A DNA stretch of 28,952 nt. Origin: Heterotrichella gracilis. Taxonomy: Eukaryota > Sar > Xanthophyceae > Tribonematales > Xanthonemataceae. Made by a program: the position numbers and the translations under genes. The notes below the pieces were generated by a model. The model saw nothing but the letters and a program-made list of their open reading frames with translations. It was not told the DNA's origin and ran no database searches. Below are positions 18,883 to 28,174 of this stretch, piece after piece. The stretch covers positions 1-28,952 of the forward strand of contig JAULBX010028449.1 in NCBI GenBank assembly GCA_032358255.1, read 5' to 3'. How positions within the stretch are numbered: the first letter of the stretch is position 1; each line of letters opens with the position of its first letter.

Positions 18883-21800
18883 TCACCCCCCCAGGGAGTT
18901 GAAGCCGTACAGGTACTCGCTGCGCTGCAGCAGGATGGACCCCGGGTTCCTCCCCTCTATCACACCCATATCCCCCTTGGCCTCGAAGAAGTCCAGCACG
19001 TCCCCCGTCACGTTGCCCACCACGCAGTGGAAGGCAAAGGCCAGCTCCAGGGTCTCGAAAAAAGGGCTGGTGCCTTGAATGAGGTTCATGGTGGCTGACT
19101 CGGGCACATGCTGCGCCAGCAGGGTGTACCAGTAGGTGGTCACCTCGCTGCGAGGGTGGGGGTAAGGGTTTCGTTAGGGTTTTGCTATGCCCTATGGTGC
19201 ACGGGTCTGCCCTTACTGTGGTGCAGATCCAAGGAGTGTGCCTAGGATTTAGGGTTTCAGAACAGGGTTGGGATTGGGGTTATAACCCCAATATATGCAC
19301 TTCCTCACCTACATGGGTTTTCCAGCAGCTGGCTTTCATTGTCCACCACCTGGTTACCACAGTGCATTTGCCAAACCCTAAACCCTACCCAAACCAGTTG
19401 CCAAAACCCTCACCTAGGGTTTTCCAGCAGCTGGCTCTCGCTGTCCACCATGTGGTTGCGGCTCCACACGTCAAAGACCTTGGCAGACAGCTCGGGGGGA
19501 AACCCTTCAATGTGGTCTGAGAAGTAGGAGGGGTACAGCGGCTGGGGCCGGATCTCGATCTCCGCAACCGGGACCAGCTGCGGGTGTGGGTGTATGGGTA
19601 TGGGTGGGGGCGTGGGGGTGGGGGCTGGGGTTGCAACGGCGCCCAAGGGAGCATGGCAGTTCCCGGTGTTTACATTATTGGTGCACAGTGACCTGGTATT
19701 GGTCATTAATGTATACACGAGCAGTCCTGCACGCAGCCCATATGCCCAGTACATGTAGCGCACATACACCATTCAGTGGCTGGTGCGCAATGAACCAATC
19801 TGGGCAGGCACAGCACATATCCACGGCACCGCACTACAGCTGCAGTGTGCCCCCTTCACACGTGTACCCTAGTGTTTACGCCTAGGGTTTGCGCCTAGGG
19901 TTGTGCCTTGTATTTCACGCAAGTCAGTACCAATTTGGGTTCCCATCGACCCTACCCTAGGGTTTCCCCGTCCTTACCTTGTGTTTCATGAGCGTCAAGG
20001 CCAGCTTGGCTTCGCTGGTCACCGCCCTATCCCTTGGCATGTGCACAAACAGGGTGGGTGGTAGCATTGCTAGCTTGCCCGCTCGCTCTATCTTGCCAGT
20101 GGACAGCGCAGCGCCCTGCAATGGGTGCGTGTAGGGTTTAGGGTTTAAGGGCTCAGTGGTAGGGGGTGCATCGACCAGGGTTTGGGAATAGCTTTCCTGC
20201 TCTGTACCTTTCACGAGGAATGCTATTTGGAGGTATACTAGAATGAGCTGACCACCTGCAACAGGGCTTGCAAGTTGCAACGATGGTTTGCCCCTTACCA
20301 TGAGGCAGATGCCTTCCAGCTTCATCTGGTAGGGTAGCAGATTTATAAAGTGCTGATACCATTTCTGAACCTTGCTAATTGGGGAGGAATAGTACCATTG
20401 AAAGATTCCGTAATAAAAACCAACACCTCATTGGCTCGGTTCCACACTCACCATCAGGCAGATGCCCTCCAGCTTCATCTGATAGGGCAGCAGGTTTATG
20501 AAGTGCCCCCCTGACCCGATGCCCAGTGCGTACAGGGGGAGCGCAGACAGGCCAGCTGACTCCAACAAGGGGGGGAGGGTGCGCAGGATCTGCAGGTGGT
20601 GGGGGTGGTGGAATAAGTGGAGGGGGGAGGTGGGCAGATGGAGGGATAAGGGCACATGAAGACAAGGGGTTGTTTGGGGCGAGATAGTGTGGTTTTGAGG
20701 GTGGACGAGGGGTGGGTCAAGGGGTTTCCAAGTCAGGGACCCCGGGTGGTGTGATGCATTGCATGATCCCTGACTAAACCCGAGCCCAAGTCAAAACTGA
20801 TTTTAGTGTCCACAATACCTCTCACGCTGCATATGAAGCAGCCTGGTGTGCACAGACAGTGCCAGATGTAGCCCAGCGCTGGTTACGGATTGTCGCACAA
20901 GGTCCAGCCATACCACCACATTCACTGCTCACTGGCACCTGCTTACCCCTGGCATACACCTCTACACCCTATCTGTCGATTTTACAAGTGCTCCCTCATG
21001 CACGCACCACTGGGAAATCTGCTGAGGACTCAAAGGGCAGGGCATAATCCCAGCAGTTGTTGCCAGCCTCCCCGGGAGCGGCGCTGGGGGCCACCACCGC
21101 GTAGCCTCGGGATAGCGACAACTTGACAATCAACTTGTGCTCTGGAAGCCCTACAGGGAGATCCCCATATAGGATTATGTCATATATGCAGGATGCCAAT
21201 TAGGGTTCTTTTAGGGTGTGAAGCATCCTGGTGGGAGGGTAGGGGGAGAAATTGGCATGGTAGGGTTTGGTTAGGGTGCTGGGGGGCCACCACCGCATAG
21301 GCTTGGGATAGGGGACATCTTGTCAATTGACTTGTGCCCTGGGAGGCCTGCAGGATTGGAGGTCTTTTCAGGGTTGTACAGGGCCTGGGTCAGGGTTGGG
21401 TTAGGGTGATTCTAAGTTTAGGGTTTAAGTTAGGGTTTTCTCAACGCACCTATGCACTCCGTGCAGGCCTCTGACTTGTCCCAGAAGTGCGTGGCCAGGT
21501 GTTGGCAGTCGTGCGCCAACAGCAGCACACCTTTGACCTCCCCTACAGGTTTCTCATAAATGACCACCCTGTCTTCAATCACCTATGGAGGGGGTTGGGA
21601 GTGGGGATGGGAGGGAGTGGGGGGGGGGGGGAGACAAAGCGTAGGAGAGAACTTGGCTACTACCAGCCACACACCCCGACACAGATACGCAAGCCCTGGA
21701 GGGTTTCCATTCGACATCTGGTGAGTGCATACGAGGTGTGTGGGTGATGTGTGGTGGTGAGGGGTACACACGTTCACCCATTCTATTCGTGGGTGATAGA

Positions 21801-22138
21801 GGGGTACCCCACTTGTTTCAACAAAAATAAATTACCGGTGGTTATCGTCGCGTAGTGAAATTCAGGGACATTACCCACCCATCTGTTTCACCGAAGTTGC
21901 ATGTTGCCAGCACTACTAAGAAACCCGTAAGCCCTACATCTTAAACCGTAGACCCTAAAGTACCCACCTGTTTCACCGGAGTGCAGGCCGCCAGCACCAT
22001 CAGAGAAAGCACAGCCATTCCCACAGCCAGTTGTCTGTGTCGGTGACGGGCGTGGTGGTGGTGGTGGTGGTGGTGGTGGTGGTGGGGTGGGCGGTGGTGG
22101 GCCCAACCTTTGGGTCGGGTTTTGTGGGTGGTGGTCAT
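18883..22138 (-). CDS. Alpha/beta-hydrolase-like protein with polyHis tract and N-terminal anchor
   Basis: Seven minus-strand exons join in phase to 383 residues: 22138-21968, 21582-21450, 21150-21008, 20589-20452, 20115-19978, 19577-19414 and 19147-18883 (TGA). The ATG exon encodes basic residues, about 11 consecutive His, then the hydrophobic LAVGMAVLSLMVLAAC, a likely signal anchor. The next part has GVLLLAHDCQHLATHFW, CTECIGLPEHKLIVKLSLSR and GYAVVAPSAAP. LPLYALGIGSGGHF supplies a nucleophile elbow (G-x-S-x-G, Ser about 175), followed by LPPTLFVHMPRDRAV (Asp about 224 is a candidate acid residue) and a long C-terminal part. This resembles an uncharacterised plant/algal alpha/beta-hydrolase group with a Cys-rich GLPEE segment. 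Substrate and catalytic His are unknown. Copies of several exons surround it. Confidence 0.8.
19314..19365 (-). repeat. Downstream copy of the sixth hydrolase exon 3' end
   Basis: TTTTCCAGCAGCTGGCT and the following GTCCACCACCTGGTT correspond to 19419-19460. The copy keeps the end encoding SQLLEN near a donor. Confidence 0.85.
20299..20351 (-). repeat. Downstream copy of the fourth hydrolase exon 3' end
   Basis: In gene direction it reads HFINLLPYQMKLEGICLM in frame and ends at ATG/GTAAGG, matching 20452-20504. It lacks the nucleophile elbow. Confidence 0.9.
21283..21347 (-). repeat. Upstream decayed copy of the third hydrolase exon
   Basis: It keeps a CCTGCAG acceptor and a diverged version of the LPEHKLIVKLSLSRGYAVVA segment with indels. 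The true exon is 21150-21008. Confidence 0.8.
21617..21632. repeat. Long G homopolymer in a hydrolase intron
   Basis: A run of about 12-13 G within the intron between exons 1 and 2. Its length is probably unreliable in the assembly. Confidence 0.8.
21882..21921 (-). repeat. Downstream copy of the first hydrolase exon 3' end
   Basis: CTGTTTCACCGAAGTTGCATG..GCCAGCACTA (first 20 bases shared with spacing changes) parallels 21968-22002. It is a 5'-truncated copy after the donor. Confidence 0.75.
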
Positions 22139-23713
22139 GGCGGGACCCCTGGTATCGGATACTACAGCAGGCTGTGTGCTCCAAGGTGATGGTTGAAGCT
22201 GTGGGGCTAGGGTTTAGGGTTTGGGCTGACTGTGGCGGACCACGCACTGGCGCAGGAGGTGGACTGTGGGTAACCTAAGGGGTAACCCTAAGGGTTGCAA
22301 CCTTGCTGTGTCCCAGCAGCGAATAAGTTTGTGCTATCACATGTCCGTCCCTTGAGAAGTTCCCTTTACGAGGTGGTGTAAGACGTTGGAGGACAATGCC
22401 AAAGCGGTGGGGTATGCCTCTGAATTGCTTGACACCTGTGCCAGCTCGTGAGGGAAGCTGCGATGCTACCAGGACCATGGCATCGAAAGGGCGTGGTTGG
22501 TTGGAATAAAAAGCAGAGCCCTTGGACGGGCGATACCTAGAAACAATTGGTGTCAGAATTGGCGTTTCGGGTTGCGCATATGCATGCGTTATGGGGTGTC
22601 GGAAGCATGCATTCTCGGCAGCGCAATATATGGACTACTTCCGAGGCCAGTGACCATAGGACAGGGTTGGCACCCAAGCTTCAAATACAGGTTCACTTAC
22701 GCCCTCCTGCTTTATGCTGTTCTTCACAATGGAACTGCGCAAGGGGTAATGAACGGTGGAACGCACACAGCAAACGGGGACTAAGCTGGATCAATCAACT
22801 CGAGTGGCCTTGTAAGTCGATCTGCAGAAGAAGCGCGCTGAAAGCACGGCTGTCTCACTCCGTTCTTACACGCACTTTACGCACGCACAGCCCGCTTGTA
22901 GCACAAACTTTGCGCTGCGCCGCATGCCATGCCACTGGCTGCGGCCACGCAACCCCCCACTCTAGTGCTGCCGCTACCAGTGCTTGCGCGACCTGAAAAC
23001 CCTAAACCCTAAACCCCGCCCGCGCAACACGCTTCACTCATAAATACCAAGGAGCCCTTGTGGTAAAGCAGGTGTACCGAGTTTGCTAGGTGAGTGCATG
23101 GAAGGTTGTGCACCTGCATGTGTGGGTGCCTGCAGGTTTGGTGGGTGTGACACGCGGTGGAAGATAGCTAGTAAAACCTGGTGGTGGCTGTAGCATATAT
23201 ACCAGTGGCTAAGTGGTCATCTAACAGCGTGTGTCTTGCTGACCCTACTCATACATGAGTCTGCGGTATGTGACGTGAGTGCCTCAGTTGCATAGCTCCA
23301 TACCCCCGCTCACTTTCTTTGAATGTCAGACAAACAGTACCTGGCCGTATGCTTGTATGCCGACCCTTTTTCCCTCCCCTTTCCTCACAGTACGTGCATC
23401 CCTCTGCAGCTGCAGCCTTTCAGCCCACCACCACCACCACCACCGCCGACCTCCGCTGCACCGCCACTTCCACCACCACCCCGCCGCCACCCACACCCAC
23501 GGCCCACAGTCACTCTCACAAACCAGTTGCACACAACGCTGTGGTCAGATACCTTCCCGGGAAGAGGAGGAGTCTTAGGGTTTGCAGAAGGGTTTCGGGC
23601 AGCACATCTGGTGGCAGGCCACTGAGTGGGTCAGCTGTCTATCCCTTACTAGCTCATAGCGTAGCACAGCCACAGCCACAGCCACAGCCACAGCCACAGC
23701 CACAGCCACAGCC
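22139..23713. other. Divergent intergenic region between the hydrolase and WDR55
   Basis: The two genes diverge from here, so promoters for both are expected. A CCCTAAACCCTAAACCCC run lies near 23000. Open frames in 22497-22996 and 23279-23765 are low complexity (His, Pro, Thr runs) or unsupported. No TATA box or known element can be assigned. Confidence 0.5.
23663..23713. repeat. (CAGCCA)n hexanucleotide microsatellite abutting the WDR55 start codon
   Basis: About eight CAGCCA units end directly at the ATG, giving it the context CAGCCATGG. It would form the end of the 5' UTR. Confidence 0.9.
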
Positions 23714-26700
23714 ATGGAGGGTGCTTTCATCTGCGAGCTGGATGTTGGGGAGCAACCAATGGTAAGACCCTACACAAGGTCCTGCCGACTAGCCCAACAC
23801 CCTAGGCAGGGGTCTCGCCGCCTCGCGTCAAAACCCTAGGGCAGGGTAATGCATGTCCCAGCCCACCCCTGTACAGTGCACACTCCATGACAGCCTGATT
23901 ACTCCCATGATCATTCCCGTGCCGCATGATCATCCACATGATCATCCCTTGCATTTTTCGAAATCATCAATGCATTTTTTATTTCGATTTCTCGATTGCC
24001 TATCATGACAGTGCACTTCAATCATCTCATTTCACTTGTATGCACATCGGCGAGTTGGCGAAGCTGTGCTTTCATGTGGCCGTGGGGTGGTCAAGGCGCA
24101 CTGAGGAAATCCATCGATGGCACGCTGCATGTGGTCAGTTCAGGAACCCTAAACCTTGTAAAAAAGTATAAAAAATTTTATGAAATTATAAAAGAAATAA
24201 ATATTTTTTTTCCTTTTAATGTCAATACTTTTTTTGTAAGAAAGATCTCCTACACCCCCAGGACTGCGATTTCCACCCCTTGGAGCACACGCTAGCGGCG
24301 GGCACCATAGATGGCAAGCTGCATGTGTTCAGCTCAGGGAGTAATGGCTGGGGACCAGGCCCATCCCTACAGGCGCACTCTGAATCATGCAGGTAACAGC
24401 ATAATGGATACCCTAGATATAAAACCGTGCAAACTCTTAATAGGGTTCATGCACCTGGAGTCATGCAGGTAAATCACAATGGGTACCTTGTAAACAAGGC
24501 CGCGCAAAACCCCTGTGCAGGGCTCAAGTGCAGAACATTACCCTGTGGTGTTGGCAAGGAGCACAAAAGTGCAAGTTGTCTCCCTCCCGAGTGCATGTAC
24601 CTCTGCAGCCTACCCCAAATTTGGCGTGTGACCACGCCAATAGCGACCCTTATTTAGGGTTGGCCATTCTGCTCTGCTGAATGCAATAGCACCTGCCATA
24701 TGCCATCAAAACCTCGCTAATCATCCTCCTACCCGCACTCCCCGCCGCCCACCCCCCCATCCCAAACAACACCCCTGTCCCCCGCAGGGCCGTTCGTTTT
24801 TCTGGGGATGGCAAATTCGTCATCTCGGGATCCGGGGATTGCTCCATCCTTGCGGTTGACAGCACCACCGGGGCCCCAGCTGCACGACGCAAGGGGGCGC
24901 ACCCACACGGCATCACACGGCTGTGTGCGCTGTCAGAAATCACCCTGGCATCAGGTGCGTGCGTGCGTACGAAGCCACATGTGCCCCAATGGGACGTTAC
25001 TGTATTAGGGTTGGGTTGAAGAAAGGCATCGTTTTGGTCTGGGGATCGCTTCTGAGGTTTAGAGCCCCAGTCTTGGGGTTGAGGGTTCTGAGTTCCGCCC
25101 TTGCGCTTGACGGCACCATATGCTGCCAGGCGCAAGGGGGCGCACCCACACGGCATCACACGGCTGTGCGCTCTCTCAGAAACTACCCTGGCATCAGCTG
25201 TGTGGGCCCTTGGACGGGATCTCTAGAAGCCACCGGGGCATGACCGCACTGTATCGGGGGTATGCATTATGAGGGTTGGGTAAAAGGCGTCATTCTTGGG
25301 TCCTGGGATGGCTAGTTAGGGTCTAGAGGTCCAGCTTTGTGGCTGAGGGCACCACGTGCTGCCAGGCGCGCACCCACACGGCATCATACAGCTGTGTGCA
25401 CTGTCTGAACCCACCCAGGCATCAGGTGCGTGTGCGCATCCACATACGAAACAACTGGGGCACCAGGGATGTGTGCTCATCCCCCTCCCCCTTCTTTAGT
25501 GCATAGGGTTAGGGTTTAGGGGTTTAGGGCGCAGGGTTAGGGTTTAGGAGGCTGTGCTTCCTCTGCTGATCTCTTGGACACATGCTTCCCCCCTTGCAGG
25601 CGACGATGCAGGTGAGGTGCGGCTGTGGGACACGCGCCAGGCGGAGCACCGCGCTGCCTACTCCCCACACACAGACTTTGTATCAGACATTGTGTACCAT
25701 GCAAGGGAGGGATGCTTACTGTCCACCAGCGGGGATGGCACCCTGGCGGTGTATGACCTGGCGGCAGGAAAGGTGAGAACCCTACCAGAAGAAATTGTCA
25801 GAACCCTAGCCAGAGCCCTAGCTCAAATGCTACCAGCGGGGATGGCGGTGGGTGGAATATGACTAGGCGGGGAATGGTGTGGCGTTAAAATACCTAGCAT
25901 CAGTACTGTTCATGACTCCGCTGAAATCCTAACCAATCCTTGCAAAAGGAGCCTACCAAGACCCTAAACAAAACCTGTTTTGGCAAAAACAAATCCAAAA
26001 AAAATCTGCGTGTGTGCAGGTGCGGGGTCACTCGGAGAGCGATGCAGACGACGAGCTGCTGTGCGTGGGTGTGGTGAAGGGGGGGCGCAAGGTGGTGGTG
26101 GGGGCGCAGAGCGGGGTGGTCAACGTGTTTTCATGGGGCCACTTTGGGGACTGCAGCGACAGGCTGCCGGGTGAGTCTCTTAGGGTAAAAAGACAGGTTT
26201 ATGGGTAGGGTTTATGTGCAGGGCTACGGTGTAGGCATGGCCGCAGGGTGGAATTCCAGGGGGGTGTGCAGGAAATGCAGGGGGCGAGCGCACGGTGATT
26301 TTTGGTACCCAAAGAGGGGTTGTGATCGTATATTCGTGGGACCACGTTGGGGACTGCAGCAACAGGCTGCCAGGTGAGTCCCTTAGGGTAAATACACAGG
26401 TTTATGGGTAGGGTTTCTGCTTTCCTGGGGTTAAGTTGGGGGCTGCAGCGACAGGCTGCCGGGTGAGGGCTAGGCAAGGGTTTTAAGTGGTGTGCAGGGT
26501 TTTGTGTAGGGTTTGGGCGTAGCCCTCATATGGCTGGGGGGTGGGCTGAGTTTTGGTGTAGGGGTTGGTGTAGGGTTTGGCGCACAGGCTTGCACAGGGG
26601 TTCTGCGTCGGATTATGCATATGTTTTTCAAAAGGGCTTTGCTCCCCACTTTTTAAACTCCCAAATGTTCTTCCCTTCCATAGGCCATCCCGGCGGCATT

Positions 26701-28023
26701 GATGCCCTGGTCCAATTTTATGACACCACCCTTGAAAACAGCTCGTAGTACAGCAAAAGCTGCACCTCTTACACTCTACCACTTTGCCTTCCGCAGGCCA
26801 CCCAGGCAGTGTGGATGCGCTGGTGCCATTCGATGACACCACCATCCTCACGGGGTCTTCGGATGGCCTCATTCGCGTGGTGGCGCTGTTCCCGCACCGC
26901 CTGCTGGGGGTGCTGGGCTCGCATGGCGCTCAGGGGTGCGGTGAATTAATATCATCAACTCTGTTTTGTGGGTGGGGGCGGAGGGATAATGATGTTTATG
27001 TGGATTTGACTGTTGCAAATTCCCATGTATATTCCGTCATTGCTTTATCAAATATAACAACGGTTTGTGTGCGCCGCCTGCTGGCAAGTTGTTGTGGTTC
27101 TGGCCCCTACTTGAGCGCCTGCCCAACACATATTTAAGTAAATTTGTAATGATTGTAAACCATGTTCCCTGCCTTTCCAGGTATGCACTCGAGCGCCTTG
27201 CGCTGTCTCATGCCTGGCGGGTATGCGCCTGCCCAATACATAAATAATTTTTTAAAGACAGTGGATGAAGCAAGTAATGAAGCAAGTAATAAATAAATAG
27301 TGTAAACCATGTTCCCTGCCGTTCCAGGTACCCGCTCGAGCGCCTTGCGCTGTCGCATGACCGGCGGGTGTGCGTCAGCGCTTCGCACGACTCGGCGCTG
27401 CGGGTGTGGAACACAGGGATGTTACTGGATGATGAAGGGGAGGAGGAGGAAGACGAGGAGGAGGTGTGTGTGGGGAATGGTAGGGTGGAGGGGATGGCTG
27501 GTGACAAATTGCGGGGTGTTAGGAGGGGGGGGGATAGCTGTTGCGTGCGGGAGCTGTCGCCGGTGATACATTGCGCCTGCGCATTGTGCAAAGTGCACTG
27601 CATCGAGGGTTTGGAACACAGGGGTACTGCTGGATGATGAAGGGGACGAGGAGGAAGGTGAGGAGGTGGGTGGGTGGCGTGGCTAGGGGGTGGCTGATGG
27701 TTAACCCACTTATTGGTTTGTTGGTGCAACGATCAAGGTTCATGGTTCAACATGCTATGACAAGTGCTATGCCATCACAGGAGAAGAGTGCATGATTGAA
27801 GCTGAATCAGCATTCCCATGTGATGCAGGCCCTGGTCCTAAATGACCAGCAGGCGCCACCTGGCATTGTCGAAGGTGGGGATGATAGTGCCAGCGACGGG
27901 GACTCAGATGGGGGGCGCAAGGTGGAAAAGAAGCGGCGGAGGAAGGGGAAGAAGGGTGGGGCTGTCGAGGGGCGCAGGCAGCAGCACAAAAAGTCGGCAT
28001 TCTTTGCGGACCTGCTGCGCTGA
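23714..28023 (+). CDS. WDR55: WD repeat-containing protein 55 homolog (complete, eight exons)
   Basis: Exons 23714-23761, 24262-24392, 24788-24954, 25600-25772, 26020-26170, 26797-26935, 27328-27463 and 27829-28023 (TGA) join in phase to 379 residues. The order matches the WDR55/Jip5 family: start MEGAFICELDVGEQPM, then DCDFHPLEHTLAAGTIDGKL, HSESCRAVRFSGDGKFVISG, GDDAGEVRLWDTRQ, STSGDGTLAVYDL, DDELLCVGVVKGGRKVVVGA with FSWGHFGDCSDRL, VDALVPFDDTTILTGSSDGL, LERLALSHDRRVCVSASHDS, an acidic EEEEDEEE tail, a basic KKRRRKGKKG stretch and the family-typical end SAFFADLLR. It is a seven-bladed beta-propeller scaffold. Family members act in nucleolar rRNA processing; in plants WDR55 is also linked to DDB1-CUL4 and development. 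The role here is inferred from the family. The basic C-terminus suits nucleolar targeting. Nearly every exon has partial copies beside it. Confidence 0.95.
24113..24146 (+). repeat. Upstream partial copy of WDR55 exon 2
   Basis: ATCGATGGCACGCTGCATGT resembles ATAGATGGCAAGCTGCATGT at 24307-24326; a CCCTAAACC run follows it. Confidence 0.75.
24160..24248. other. AT-rich island in WDR55 intron 1
   Basis: Roughly 85 bases dominated by A and T, with a T8 run, directly before the exon 2 acceptor. It may serve as a polypyrimidine/AT-rich splice context or be an inserted fragment. Confidence 0.4.
24458..24528 (+). repeat. Downstream copy of the WDR55 exon 2 end and adjoining intron
   Basis: GAGTCATGCAGGTAAATCAC..ACAATGGGTACC mirrors 24381-24448 (GAATCATGCAGGTAACAGC..), so the donor and about 55 intron bases were duplicated. 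Confidence 0.8.
25101..25425 (+). repeat. Two downstream copies of WDR55 exon 3
   Basis: Copies 25101-25197 and 25341-25425 share CGCACCCACACGGCATCA and the following CTGTGTGC..CATCAG end with exon 3 (24788-24954). The second keeps the CAG/GTGCGT donor. Both have indels that break the frame. Confidence 0.9.
25500..25550. repeat. Interstitial TTTAGGG cluster before WDR55 exon 4
   Basis: GGGTTAGGGTTTAGGGGTTT and a second GGGTTAGGGTTTAGG occur within 50 bases. This is one of the densest telomere-motif clusters on the plus strand. Confidence 0.85.
26281..26373 (+). repeat. Open, phase-symmetric copy of WDR55 exon 5 (possible cassette exon)
   Basis: Flanked by AAATGCAG and GTGAGT, this 93-nt segment reads GERTVIFGTQRGVVIVYSWD followed by HVGDCSNRLPG. 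It is clearly related to the second half of exon 5 but with many substitutions and no stop. Entry and exit phases are both 1, so it could be spliced between exons 5 and 6 without shifting the frame. Confidence 0.7.
26435..26462 (+). repeat. Second, shorter copy of the WDR55 exon 5 end
   Basis: GGGGGCTGCAGCGACAGGCT and CCGG/GTGAGG match the last 26 or so bases of exon 5 and its donor. Confidence 0.85.
26684..26735 (+). repeat. Upstream copy of WDR55 exon 6
   Basis: It keeps a CCATAG acceptor and reads GHPGGIDALVQFYDTTLE, parallel to GHPGSVDALVPFDDTTIL at 26797, then meets a stop. Use of this copy would truncate the protein. Confidence 0.85.
27115..27225 (+). repeat. Upstream copies of the WDR55 exon 7 start
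   Basis: 27181-27225 keeps CCTTTCCAG and GTATGCACTCGAGCGCCTTG, parallel to the true exon at 27328. A further remnant (GAGCGCCTGCCCAACAC) lies at about 27111. The surrounding ATGTTCCCTGCC intron end is duplicated too. Confidence 0.85.
27607..27660 (+). repeat. Downstream copy of the WDR55 exon 7 end
   Basis: GGTTTGGAACACAGGGGTAC..GGATGATGAAGGGG matches the VWNTGMLLDDEGEEEE coding end before the donor at 27464. Confidence 0.85.
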
Positions 28024-28170
28024 ATTTTGGGTTTTAGGGTTTTAGGGTTAAGGGTTTAGTTCAGCACAGGCGACCTTCTTTGCGGATCTGCTGCGCTGAG
28101 TTTTTGGGGGTTAGGGTTTAGGGTTCAGGGTTTAGTTCAGCACAGGCTGCCTTCTTTGCAGACCTCCTAT
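28001..28170 (+). repeat. 76-bp tandem repeat spanning the WDR55 stop codon
   Basis: TCTTTGCGGA (third unit TCTTTGCAGA) starts at 28001, 28077 and 28153, an exact 76-base period. Each unit joins the FFADLLR-stop coding end to a TTTAGGG-rich spacer ending TTTAGTTCAGCACAGG. Confidence 0.9.
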
Positions 28171-28174
28171 AGGG

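Noticed and set aside
23279..23765. Proline, threonine and histidine-rich open frames upstream of WDR55
   Set aside because: Three overlapping frames come from CCA/CAC-rich DNA and run into the CAGCCA repeat. WDR55 homology places the start at 23714, so this is more likely 5' UTR or promoter.
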